This document shows positions 26,774 through 35,706 of a stretch of 64,000 nt of DNA, piece after piece. This DNA is from JAGLOK01 sp963677605 (GTDB lineage: Bacteria > Bacillota > Clostridia > Christensenellales > UMGS416), in the NCBI GenBank assembly GCA_963677605.2, contig CAXXDX010000005.1, positions 1 to 64,000 of the forward strand, given 5' to 3'. A program made the translations under genes and the position numbers. Position 1 is the stretch's first letter; every line of letters begins with the position of its first letter. The notes under the pieces were generated by a model, which was not told the origin of the DNA, did not search any database, and worked only from the letters and a program-made list of their open reading frames with translations.

Positions 26774-27566
26774 AGCTTATAGCTTTATAAAAAGCAAAAC
26801 TAATTTATCACCAAAGATCGCGCTTGTTCTAGGCTCTGGATTAAGTGAGTTAACAGAGGTTTTAACTGATGCTGTATCAATTAATTATTCAGAAATTCCC
26901 GGTTTTTTAAAAACAACTGTTCCGGGACACAAAGGGCAGCTTTTTATAGGAAAACTTAATGGCAGAGAAGTCTATATGTTAGCCGGTCGTTTTCATTTTT
27001 ACGAAGGACACAGTGCGAAAGAAATAACATCATATGTTCCTTTGCTTAAATCTCTTGGTGTTGAAAAACTTTTGCTTACTAATGCTGCCGGTGGAATAAA
27101 CCCTGATTTTCTTCCCGGAGATTTGATGGTTATAGATGATCACATCAATTTTGCTGGCGTTAATCCTATGATAGGGCCTAATGATGACAGCCTTGGTCCG
27201 AGATTTTTTGATATGAGCGATGCTTACAGCAATAAAATGCGCAATATAATCCATGAGGCGGCTGAAAGCTGCGGGATGCTTTTGCAGTCTGGTGTATATG
27301 CGATGTATTCTGGGCCCAGCTTTGAAACTCCGGCTGAGATACGCATGCTTAGCGTGTTAGGCGCTGATGCTGTTGGAATGTCAACTGTACCTGAAGTTAT
27401 AGCAGCTAATCATTGCGGAATTGAGGTTGCAGGAATATCGTGTATTACAAACAAAGCTGCAGGATTATCTGAAACAAAATTAAGTCATGAGGAAGTAATG
27501 GAAACAGGCCAGATGGTTAAAGACAAGTTTAAAACATTAGTTACTCATATTGTGGAGCTTTTGTAA
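26763..27566 (+). CDS. punA: Purine-nucleoside phosphorylase
   Basis: Phosphorolysis of inosine/guanosine for purine salvage. 267 residues. LVLGSGLS (about 20-27), GRFHFYEGH near 80, TNAAGG near 110, YAMYSGPSFETPAEIRML (about 183-200) and ITNKAAG near 237: trimeric PNP family. Start is ATG 26763, six bases after AGGAGG; the ATG at 26757 touches the SD. Overlaps the acidic tail of the DUF1292 gene. Confidence 0.94.
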   Translation: MTNEAYSFIKSKTNLSPKIALVLGSGLSELTEVLTDAVSINYSEIPGFLKTTVPGHKGQLFIGKLNGREVYMLAGRFHFYEGHSAKEITSYVPLLKSLGVEKLLLTNAAGGINPDFLPGDLMVIDDHINFAGVNPMIGPNDDSLGPRFFDMSDAYSNKMRNIIHEAAESCGMLLQSGVYAMYSGPSFETPAEIRMLSVLGADAVGMSTVPEVIAANHCGIEVAGISCITNKAAGLSETKLSHEEVMETGQMVKDKFKTLVTHIVELL

Positions 27567-27612
27567 ACGAAGTGTGTAATGCTTTACTAAAGCAATTGTA
27601 TTTATTATAATG

Positions 27613-27642
27613 ATACAGGGTAGCAATACCTTGTATTTTTTT
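27613..27642 (+). terminator. Rho-independent terminator after punA
   Basis: Stem ATACAGGGTA/TACCTTGTAT (27613-27622, 27627-27636; one G-T pair), loop GCAA, then T7. A TATAAT (27606-27611) abuts it but would start transcription inside the hairpin. Confidence 0.85.
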
Positions 27643-27656
27643 ACAGAGGTTTATAT

Positions 27657-28316
27657 ATGAATCAATCATTGGAAAATTTAATCGGGCCTATTGTGGGAAT
27701 ATTGTATAGAGTTCCTGCTGTTATAATAGCCTTTACTATACACGAATTTATGCATGCTTATGTTGCGGTAAAGGCGGGTGACAACACTCCGCTTAATCAG
27801 GGGCGCTTAACATTAAACCCTCTAAAGCACATTGATCCAATAGGATTTATTGCTGTACTGCTTATTGGTATAGGCTGGGCAAAACCAGTGCAAGTAAACA
27901 TAAGCAACATGCGCAACAAACGAAAAGACTTTGCTATGGTTTCGCTAGCAGGTGTTTTTGGCAACCTTCTTGTAGCATTTCTTTTGTCAGCGGTAATGTA
28001 TTTTTCGGGAAGCGCATTGTCTTCAAATGTAATTGTTTATAATCTTATATATTATACTTTAATGATAAATCTTATGCTTATTTGGCTTAATCTTATACCA
28101 ATACCGCCATTGGATGGATTTAATGTTCTTACTACGCTTGTGTCATTTAAAAACATGAATTTCATATATACTGTAAGAAGATATGGTTTTATGATATTAA
28201 TTGTCTTAATGATAACAAGAGTATTAGGTATATACATTGCTTTCATGTCAAATCTGGTTCTTAATGGCTTTTATGGCTTGTTCGGGTTAATTCAAAATCT
28301 AGCGGGGATAATATAA
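27657..28316 (+). CDS. Site-2 protease family membrane metalloprotease (M50)
   Basis: 219 residues with about six membrane segments. Zinc motif HEFMH (HExxH, residues 24-28) and the second motif NLIPIPPLDGF near 145 place it in family M50 (YwhC/SpoIVFB-like). The natural substrate is unknown. Overlaps scpA start region by one base (TAATG). The M50-scpA-scpB order is common in Firmicutes. Confidence 0.9.
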   Translation: MNQSLENLIGPIVGILYRVPAVIIAFTIHEFMHAYVAVKAGDNTPLNQGRLTLNPLKHIDPIGFIAVLLIGIGWAKPVQVNISNMRNKRKDFAMVSLAGVFGNLLVAFLLSAVMYFSGSALSSNVIVYNLIYYTLMINLMLIWLNLIPIPPLDGFNVLTTLVSFKNMNFIYTVRRYGFMILIVLMITRVLGIYIAFMSNLVLNGFYGLFGLIQNLAGII

Positions 28317-29065
28317 TGGCTCAACATGTTGTTTTGCCAATATTTGAAGGTCCTTTGGATTTACTGCTATTTTTAATTAATCGCGCACAGATTGATATTA
28401 AAGAAATATTTATTTCAAACATAACAGAGCAGTATCTTGAATATACATCACAGCTTGAATACTCAGATATGGAAAATAAAAGTTCCTTTCTTATTATGGC
28501 TGCTCGTCTTTTAGAAATAAAATCCGGAAAACTTTTGCCTAAACCTGTATATGAACAGGAAGATGAGGAAGACGAAGAGGCAAAGCTTATAAGACAGCTG
28601 CAGGAATATAAGCTATATAAAGCAGCATGTGAAAAACTTAAAGAAAATGAAGAGGAAGCCGGAAAACGTTTTTACAGGCTGCCTGAAGAAGTAGTGGACA
28701 GAACTGAACTTGATCTTGAAGGAATTGACATTTTCGCGCTGAAAAATGCATTTGCGCAGATTCTGGAGAGAATTGAAGATGAATTGATAGAAACACCTCC
28801 GCAGGAAATAGAGCGGGAAACGTTTTCTGTTCAGGAAAAAATCTTTACAATAAGAAAAAGACTAATAAGCAGAAAAAAAACTACTTTTAAAGAACTTTTT
28901 GATGAAGCTGCAACTAAAATTGAAGTAATTGTAACCTTTCTAGCTTTACTTGAACTGAGTAAGCATGGAAGAATAAGTATAAACCAGGGAAATAGCGAAG
29001 AAGGGATATTAATAGAGGCAACTGACACTACTGCCGAAGATATTGAGATAGAAGATAATGAATGA
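28316..29065 (+). CDS. scpA: Segregation and condensation protein A
   Basis: Kleisin subunit of the SMC-ScpAB chromosome condensation complex. 249 residues. N-terminal FEGPLDLLLFLINRAQIDI (about 9-27) binds ScpB/SMC; C-terminal winged helix (about 175-235) with TFKELFDEA and FLALLELSKHGRI. Overlaps scpB by 8 bases. Confidence 0.95.
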   Translation: MAQHVVLPIFEGPLDLLLFLINRAQIDIKEIFISNITEQYLEYTSQLEYSDMENKSSFLIMAARLLEIKSGKLLPKPVYEQEDEEDEEAKLIRQLQEYKLYKAACEKLKENEEEAGKRFYRLPEEVVDRTELDLEGIDIFALKNAFAQILERIEDELIETPPQEIERETFSVQEKIFTIRKRLISRKKTTFKELFDEAATKIEVIVTFLALLELSKHGRISINQGNSEEGILIEATDTTAEDIEIEDNE

Positions 29066-29612
29066 TTTAAAAAGCAAGATAGAGGCAATACTTTTTGTTG
29101 CAGGAGATTTAATTGATATTGAAAGCATTGCACAGGGCTTGGAAGTAGAGCCTGCTGAAATACGAAAACAAGTTTCAATACTTTCTGATGAATACAATGA
29201 ACGCAATGCAGGAATGAAAGTTGTTTGGGTTAAAGACAGTGTCCAGATGTCTACACGTGAAGATTTCTCAGAAGATATTTCAAATGTTCTTGCACCGTTA
29301 AAGACAACAAGCTTGTCAAACAGTGCAATAGAAACGCTTTCAATTATTGCATACAAGCAGCCTATAACCAGGACAGAAGTAGCAGAACTTCGCGGTGTTA
29401 GGAGTGATTATGCTATTAATATGCTTATACAGAGAGGAATGATTGAGACAGCCGGAAGAAAAGATGCGCTTGGAAGTCCTATGATGTTTAAAACAACAGA
29501 ACTTTTTTTACGTGAGTTCAATCTCAATTCAATTGATGATCTTCCTAAGATTGAAGATTTGGAAAGCTTGGTAGGAGAACATGAAAACGCAAATGAAGAA
29601 ATAGATTCCTAA
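29058..29612 (+). CDS. scpB: Segregation and condensation protein B
   Basis: Winged-helix partner of ScpA. 184 residues. KIEAILFVAGDLIDIE (about 5-20), ALETLSIIAYKQPITR-type segment (about 94-108) and IRGVRSDYAINMLIQRGMIE-like second winged helix (about 113-131). Starts inside scpA. Confidence 0.94.
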   Translation: MNDLKSKIEAILFVAGDLIDIESIAQGLEVEPAEIRKQVSILSDEYNERNAGMKVVWVKDSVQMSTREDFSEDISNVLAPLKTTSLSNSAIETLSIIAYKQPITRTEVAELRGVRSDYAINMLIQRGMIETAGRKDALGSPMMFKTTELFLREFNLNSIDDLPKIEDLESLVGEHENANEEIDS

Positions 29613-29640
29613 ATAATTTTAGTAAGTTATATAAGCAAAG

Positions 29641-29675
29641 AAACCTCCGGTATGCTATAATGTCACCGGAGGTTT
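29641..29675 (+). promoter_or_regulatory. Palindrome combining terminator, promoter and SD before rluB
   Basis: Arms AAACCTCCGG (29641-29650) and CCGGAGGTTT (29666-29675) form a 10-bp stem followed by TGTTTTG. The loop contains the extended -10 TGCTATAAT (29653-29661), and the right arm contains the rluB SD GGAGG (29668-29672). Read-through RNA from scpB would form the hairpin; RNA started in the loop (about 29668) would lack the left arm. Confidence 0.7.
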
Positions 29676-29679
29676 TGTT

Positions 29680-30381
29680 TTGAGATTACAAAAATATATG
29701 GCATCATGCGGTGTTGCCTCAAGAAGAAAATCAGAAGAATTAATTGCTCAAGGAATTGTTACAGTAAACGGAGAAAAAGTAGTATCTCCCGGTACTGTAA
29801 TAGATCCTGAAATTGACATAATAGAAGTCTTTGGCAAGAGAATAAAAGCTGAAACAAAACACTATTATTTATTTAATAAACCATCGAAAGTATTATGTAC
29901 GGCAGGAGAGCCTAGAGGGAGAAAAACTGTATACGAATATTTCAACAATATAGATGAGAGATTATTCACAGTCGGACGCTTAGATTATAATACTAGCGGA
30001 CTTTTAATAGTTACAAATGATGGTGATTTTGCAAATCATATTACACACCCAAGCCATGAAAAAGAAAAAGAATATACAGTTCGTATAAATGGTTTTTTGT
30101 CAGACGAACAAATAGATAAACTTGAAAATGGAGTTTATATTGACGGGCAAAAAACATCCGACGCAAAAGTTCACTTAAATAAAAGAGAAGAAAAGAGCTC
30201 ATCGTTTAATATTACAATTCATGAAGGACGTAACAGACAAATAAGAAAAATGGTGGAATCTATCGGACATAAAACTGTTTTTCTTCAAAGAATACGCATA
30301 GCAAACCTATTAATATCAGATATAAAAGAGGGAGAATATAGAGAACTTACCAATGAAGAAATAAACTTACTAAAAAATTAA
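29680..30381 (+). CDS. rluB: Pseudouridine synthase RluB/RsuA family
   Basis: 23S rRNA pseudouridine synthase. 233 residues. N-terminal S4 domain (1-60, MRLQKYMASCGVASRRKSEELI) and catalytic Asp in GRLDYNTSGLLIVTNDGD (about 104-121), then EGRNRQIRKM near 187. TTG start, seven bases after GGAGG. Follows scpB as in B. subtilis. Confidence 0.93.
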   Translation: MRLQKYMASCGVASRRKSEELIAQGIVTVNGEKVVSPGTVIDPEIDIIEVFGKRIKAETKHYYLFNKPSKVLCTAGEPRGRKTVYEYFNNIDERLFTVGRLDYNTSGLLIVTNDGDFANHITHPSHEKEKEYTVRINGFLSDEQIDKLENGVYIDGQKTSDAKVHLNKREEKSSSFNITIHEGRNRQIRKMVESIGHKTVFLQRIRIANLLISDIKEGEYRELTNEEINLLKN

Positions 30382-30521
30382 AAAAAATATATATAAAAAA
30401 AGGATTAAGGATATTAGTGTAGAATATAGAAATTGGGAGAGATTCAGTTACTTTAAAGGTAATTGAATCTATTTGCAAGTTTTTAGAAATTATAAATTTA
30501 GAAAATATTGGAGGTAAACAA
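30382..30521 (+). promoter_or_regulatory. Leader of the decarboxylase operon with a 12-bp hairpin
   Basis: No gene. A possible -10 TAGAAT (30420-30425) lies in A/T-rich DNA. Hairpin arms 30440-30451 and 30459-30470 (AGATTCAGTTAC/GTAATTGAATCT, one G-T) with loop TTTAAAG; only a short later T run follows (30480-30484). SD TTGGAGG before ATG 30522. May be an attenuator or an mRNA-stabilising stem. Confidence 0.5.
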
Positions 30522-32051
30522 ATGACTAACTCAGCACCTAATGTGCTAATGCTGAAGGAAGAACTCCTGAACGGCGGAGGCGCTGACAAGGTGGAACAGC
30601 AGCATTCTGCCGGCAAAATGACTGCACGCGAGAGGATCGAAAAGGTTATTGACAAAGATACTTTTGTCGAAATCGGTGTATTCGTTAAGCAAAGAAAAAA
30701 TGACTTTGCTTCTGAAGATGCTCCATGTGAAGGAGTTGTTGCAGGATTCGGTACAGTAAATGCACGCCCGGTCTACATTTATGCACAGGACTTTACTGTG
30801 ATGTCCGGATCTGTCAGCGAAATGCACGCAAAGAAAATTGTTAAAGCCATGGATATGGCACAGGCTTCAGGCGTTCCTGTAATAGGAGTTTTAGACAGTG
30901 CGGGAGCAAGAATTCAAGAGGGCGTGGACGCATTAAGTGGATACGCTTCAATTATGGCAAAAAGCGCAGAAATTTCTGGTATTGTACCACAGATTACTGT
31001 TGTTGCAGGTCCTTGTATTGGAGCTAGCGCAATAGCAGCATCTCTTTCCGATTTCACTATAGCAGTTGACGGAATTGGCTCAATGGGAGCTTTCAGCGGC
31101 GCTGTATATGATGCAAAAGACAGCTTGGATTCATCTTCGGGCGTATCTACAGCTGTATATGCCGGATCAGACAGCGGCCTTGCTTCAGTGGTCGCAAAAG
31201 ATGAGGATGACGCTATTGCAAGTCTCAAGACATTGTTGGATTTCCTACCGTCAAGCAATTTGGAAGATGCACCTGACGATGTTGTTTCAGATGATTTAAA
31301 CCGCAACACTCCAGAGCTTGACGCATTTATCGGCAATGATTCATATGACATCAAACAGGTAATAAATGCTGTAAGCGGACAGTGGGATGTTCTTTGAAGT
31401 ATATGAAGGATACGGAAAAAGCGCAGTTTGTGGATTTATGAGAATTAATTCTAGAGCTGTGGGTGTTGTTGCTAACCAGCCCTATGGTTGAAGGCGGACA
31501 CATAACAGGAAAAGCTTCTTAAAAAGATAGCATCTTTTATTGGAATCTGTGACAGCTTTAATGTTCCTCTAGTAACTATGGTTGATACTGTTGGTTTGGT
31601 ATGCTCATCTTGCGCTGAAAAATTCGGATTAGTAAAAGATACAGCTAAGATTGCTTATGCATATGCAACAGCTACAGTACCTAAAGTTACATTGCTGTTA
31701 AACAAGGCAGTAGGAAGCTCATATGCTATTATGGGATCAAAAGACTTAGGAGCGGACATGGTCTATGCTTGGCCTTCAGCTTCGATTGAAATTCTCCCTG
31801 CAGCTACTGCAGCTCAGATTGTTTATGACAGTGAAATTAAGGATTCCGAAGATCCTGCAAAAGCAAGAGCTGAATTAACTGCAAAATTCACTGAATATAA
31901 TTCAAGCCCGATAGCGGCTGCACAGCGTGGACTTATAGATGACATTATTGATCCTATAAACACGCGACCGATACTTGCGGCAGCACTTGAGATGCTTTAT
32001 TCAAAATATGCTGAAATGCCAGCCAAAAAGCACGGCAACATGCCTTTATAA
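30522..32051 (+). CDS. Acyl-CoA carboxyltransferase subunit (MmdA/PccB-like), three extra bases
   Basis: Carboxyltransferase of a biotin-dependent decarboxylase or transcarboxylase. N-terminal part: GKMTARERIEKVIDKDTFVEIG and SGARIQEGVDAL. The family sequence crosses frames three times: CTT TGA (31392-31397), CCC T ATG (31480-31486) and TCT TAA A (31517-31523). Dropping one base at each gives 508 residues, normal for the family, with NQPMVEGG and VTMVDTVG joined and the C-terminal half (from 31578) intact. It stops at 31397 if read straight. No missense decay is seen. SD TTGGAGG. Confidence 0.85.
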
Positions 32052-32063
32052 GGGAGTGATCAG

Positions 32064-32412
32064 ATGATGAATTTTACAAATCTCTTTTTATCTTCAAGTG
32101 ATGTTAGCATAAAAGTAGGATGGGGATTTAATGGTTTAATTATTGGCCTTGGAAGCGTTTTTGTAATACTTGTAATACTTATAGTTGTAATTAACCTTTT
32201 GAAACTAACATCAAAAGCACCGGTCAGCTCAAAAAAAAGCAAAAACTTCTGAAGCTCCAGCCACTGTTGCAGTTAAAACAGAATCAGAAGATGAAAATGA
32301 AATAATCGCAGTTATTGCAGCGGCAATAAGCTGTATAGCCCAGCGTGAAGGAAAACGCTATGCAATAAAAACATTCAAGCGGATAGGTTCCCGCTCAAGA
32401 AAAAGTTATTAA
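32064..32412 (+). CDS. OadG/MmdD-type Na+-pump decarboxylase gamma/delta subunit, one extra base
   Basis: Small membrane-anchored subunit that helps assemble the decarboxylase. One transmembrane segment (about residues 22-45, GLIIGLGSVFVILVILIVV), then a linker. In a run of eight A (32231-32238) the frame shifts by one base; after it the normal C-terminal part ENEIIAVIAAAISCIAQ...GKRYAIKTFKR appears. Corrected length is 115 residues; read straight it stops at 32252. SD AGGGAG before ATG 32064. Confidence 0.8.
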
Positions 32413-32429
32413 TTTTTTAGGAGGAAACC

Positions 32430-32786
32430 ATGAAAAAGTTTCAGATAAAAGTAAACGGAAAATCATATGAGGTAGAAGTAGAAGAAGTGGGCGGTTCATC
32501 CGCACCTATGGCTGTTGCAGCACCGGCTGCTCCGGCTGCAGCACCTGTGGCAGTTGAGGCTGCTCCATCAGGATCAACAGAAGTTGCCGCACCAATGCCG
32601 GGAACTATAATTGATGTAAAAGTTTCAAAAGGCGATAAAGTTAACGAAGGCGATGTTCTTGTTATACTTGAAGCTATGAAAATGGAAAATGAAATCAAAG
32701 CACCTAGTGCAGGTAAAGTAGTTGCAGTTGGAACTTCTAAAGGAGCTTCGGTGGAAACTGGCGATATGCTTATAGCTTTAGCTTAA
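32430..32786 (+). CDS. Biotin carboxyl carrier protein (MmdC-like)
   Basis: Carries the carboxyl group between the carboxyltransferase and the OadB membrane pump. 118 residues: N-terminal strand domain, Ala/Pro-rich flexible linker (about 27-50), biotinyl domain with EAMKMEN (biotin Lys about 84). SD AGGAGG. The only gene of this operon without a frame break. Confidence 0.95.
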   Translation: MKKFQIKVNGKSYEVEVEEVGGSSAPMAVAAPAAPAAAPVAVEAAPSGSTEVAAPMPGTIIDVKVSKGDKVNEGDVLVILEAMKMENEIKAPSAGKVVAVGTSKGASVETGDMLIALA

Positions 32787-32801
32787 CATTGGAGGATAAT
32801 A

Positions 32802-34062
32802 ATGCAATCAACAATAAAATTAGGTGAATTTCTTTCAAAGTTCGTAAGTGAAATGGGCTTTATGGGATTTTTCACCGGTTCAGGATATTTGAACGCAATA
32901 ATGATTGTAATATCTTTTGTGCTTTTATATCTTGCAATCGTAAAAAAATACGAGCCGCTCCTTTTGCTTCCCTATAGCATTCGGTATGCTGCTGACAAAC
33001 TTACCATTTGCGAATCTTTTCAACGATGAACTATGGGTTTTGCACGAAGGCCATGTTAACATTGAAAATGTTTTGGCTAACGGCGGTTTGTTGGATTTGT
33101 TATACCTTGGAGTTAAGCTTGGAATATATCCGCCATTAATCTTTATGGGTGTTGGTGCGATGACAAGATTTTGGTCCGCTTATTGCTAATCCAAAAAGTC
33201 TTTTGCTTGGCGCAGCTGCTCAGCTTGGTATCTTTTGTAGCGTTCTTCGGCGCTCTTTTCCTAGGATTTGACCTTGGCGAAGCTGCTTCAATAGGTATCA
33301 TCGGAGGTGCTGACGGCCCTACAGCTATTTATACAGCTTCTCAGCTGGCCTCCTAATCTTTTAGGTCCAATCGCTGTTGCTGCATATTCATATATGGCTT
33401 TGGTGCCAATCATTCAGCCGCCTATAATGAAGGCACTTACAACCAAAAAAGAACGTACAATAGTAATGAAACAGTTAAGACATGTGTCAAAAACTGAAAA
33501 AATTATCTTCCCAATAGTAGTTACTGTAATCGTAACACTCATTATTCCCAAGGCAGCACCACTTGTTGGAATGTTAATGCTTGGTAACCTTTTCAGAGAA
33601 TCTGGCGTGGTTGCAAGACTTAACGACACAGCACAGAATGCGCTAAACAATATTGTTGTTATATTCTTGGGAGTTACAGTCGGAGCTACAGCAAAAGGGG
33701 AGTCTTTCCTTGAATTTATCCCGAGACTTATAAGCGGAGATTTGGTAGACGGAAGTGTATTCTTTACAATTCTTAAAAGCCCGGTCGGAATACTTGTAAT
33801 GGGACTTATCGCATTCTGCTTCGGAACAATGGGTGGTGTGCTTCTCGGAAAACTAATGAACAAACTAAGTAAAGACGGAATTAATCCGCTTATAGGCGCG
33901 GCAGGTGTTTCTGCTGTTCCAATGGCGGCTCGCGTAGCCCAGAGCGTAGGGCAAAAAGAAGATCCGCACAACTTCCTTCTCATGCATGCTATGGGACCGA
34001 ATGTTGCAGGTGTTATCGGCTCAGCCGTTGCAGCCGGCGTTTTCTTGACAATGTTTTTATAA
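32802..34062 (+). CDS. OadB/MmdB-type Na+-translocating decarboxylase beta subunit, four extra bases
   Basis: Membrane subunit that decarboxylates carboxybiotin and exports Na+. The OadB sequence is spread over several frames: up to PLLLLP, then IAFGMLLTNLPF after CCC T (32970-32973); GAMT then DFGPLIANPKSLLLGAAAQLGIF after ACA A (33166); VAFFGALFLGF after TTT T (33236); and APNLLGPIAVAAYSYMALVPIIQPP after GCC T (33351). Without these four bases the protein has 418 residues, close to family length, with IIGGADGPTAIY intact. The last 250 codons are undisturbed. SD GGAGG. Confidence 0.85.
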
Positions 34063-34087
34063 CATAAACTAACTAGGAGGAATTATC

Positions 34088-35486
34088 ATGGCAAAAGTAC
34101 ATATTACTGATACCATTTTACGTGATGCGCATCAATCGCAGGCTGCGACAAGAATGCGCACATCAGAAATGCTTCCGGTTGCCGCAGATCTTGATGCTGT
34201 CGGATACTGGTCGCTTGAAATGTGGGGCGGAGCAACATTTGACTCATGTCTCAGATTCTTAAAGGAAGATCCATGGGAACGTTTAAGAGTTTTGCGCAAA
34301 GCAATGCCAAACACAAAACTTCAAATGCTTCTTCGCGGACAGAACATACTTGGATATAAGCACTATGCAGATGATGTAGTTGATGAGTTTGTGAAAAAGG
34401 CTGTTTGAAAACGGTATTGATGTTTTCAGAATCTTTGACGCATTAAACGATGTGCGTAACATGAAACAAGCTATTGAATCTACACTTAAATACGGTGGAA
34501 TGGTTGAAGCTTGTATATGTTATACAATAAGCCCAGTGCACACAAGAGAATATTTTGTAAATCTTGCTCTTGAACTTGAAGCAATGGGCGCACACACTAT
34601 CTGTATTAAAGACATGGCTTGCTTGCTGCTTCCTTATGAAGCATATGAACTTGTAAAAGAGCTTAAAGCTAAAGTTAAAGTTCCAATACACCTTCACACA
34701 CATAACACAACAGGCACAGGAAACATGGCTTATCTTAAGGCTATTGAAGCTGGTGTAGATATTATTGATACTGCGTTGTCTCCTTTGGGCAACGGTACTG
34801 CACAGCCTGCTACTGAACCTATGGTTAAAACTCTTGAAGGCACACCATATGATACGGGTATTGATGTTGAAAAACTTAATGATATAGCTCTTCATTTCAG
34901 AGGTGTTGCACAACGCTTGACTGATGATGGGTTCTTGGATCCAAGAGTTAAAAATACTGACATAAAAACTCTTTTATATCAGGTACCTGGCGGAATGCTT
35001 TCAAACCTTATGAGCCAGCTTACAAAGCAGGGCGCAGGAGACAAACTTCCTGAAGTTCTTGCAGAAGTGCCAAGAGTTCGCGAAGACTACGGATTCCCTC
35101 CGCTTGTTACACCAAGCTCACAGATAGTCGGTACACAGGCAGTTCTTAATGTATTGGCTGGAGAACGCTATAAAATGCTGACTAAAGAATCAGTCGCTCT
35201 TCTTCGCGGAGAATACGGCAGACTTCCTGCTGAACCAAATCCAGAGATAGTTAAAATGGCTATTGGCGATGAACCACGCATCGACCACAGGCCTGCAGAT
35301 GACATCCCACCTGGACTCGAAGGTTTCAGAGAAGAAGTTAAAGAATACATCGAGCAGGAAGAAGATGTGCTTTCATATGCATTGTTCCCGCCTGTTGCTA
35401 TTGAATTCTTCAAATACAGAAGAGCTCAGAAATATGCAATGGATCCGGAAAATTACAAAGAAGCAGAAAAAGTACATCCGGTATAA
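34088..35486 (+). CDS. Oxaloacetate decarboxylase alpha / pyruvate carboxylase subunit B (5S-like), one extra base
   Basis: Carboxyltransferase moving CO2 between oxaloacetate and biotin. HITDTILRDAHQSQAATRMRT (metal/biotin site) starts the protein; at GTT TGA A (34403-34409) one extra T shifts the frame before ENGIDVFRIFDALNDVRN. Then MACLL (Lys-Asp-Met motif KDMACLL), HLHTHNTTG (metal His) and the conserved C-terminal domain. Corrected length 465, no biotinyl domain: the separate carrier gene supplies it. Read straight it stops at 34408. SD AGGAGG; followed by a strong terminator. Confidence 0.88.
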
Positions 35487-35500
35487 AAAAGTTAAGTATA

Positions 35501-35526
35501 AACGGGGCTTTAGCCCCGTTTTTTTT
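35501..35526 (+). terminator. Rho-independent terminator of the decarboxylase operon
   Basis: AACGGGGC/GCCCCGTT (35501-35508, 35513-35520), loop TTTA, then T7. Confidence 0.95.
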
Positions 35527-35649
35527 ATATTCGAAAACAAAACAATAAGTATAAATACAACTTTTAGTATATAAATATTCATAAAATCAAGAAAATCAAC
35601 TCGAATATATCCCGAATTAACAATATTATGAATGTTTAATACTTTTAAC

Positions 35650-35678
35650 TTGCAAATGCAGGATTTACTTGATAAAAT
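35650..35678 (+). promoter_or_regulatory. Promoter of the RpiR-family regulator gene
   Basis: TTGCAA (35650-35655), 17 bases, TAAAAT (35673-35678); SD AGGAGG follows at 35697-35702. Confidence 0.55.
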
Positions 35679-35706
35679 ATCATATGTTGAAAGTTTAGGA
35701 GGAATT

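Noticed and set aside
33171..33356. Independent 61-codon gene inside OadB
   Set aside because: Its first 22 codons are the out-of-frame shadow of OadB; the rest is OadB after the 33236 break.
31392..34408. UGA in the carboxyltransferase and PycB as selenocysteine or reassigned Trp codons
   Set aside because: Reading through UGA leaves the downstream family sequence in another frame; several breaks involve TAA or no stop at all.
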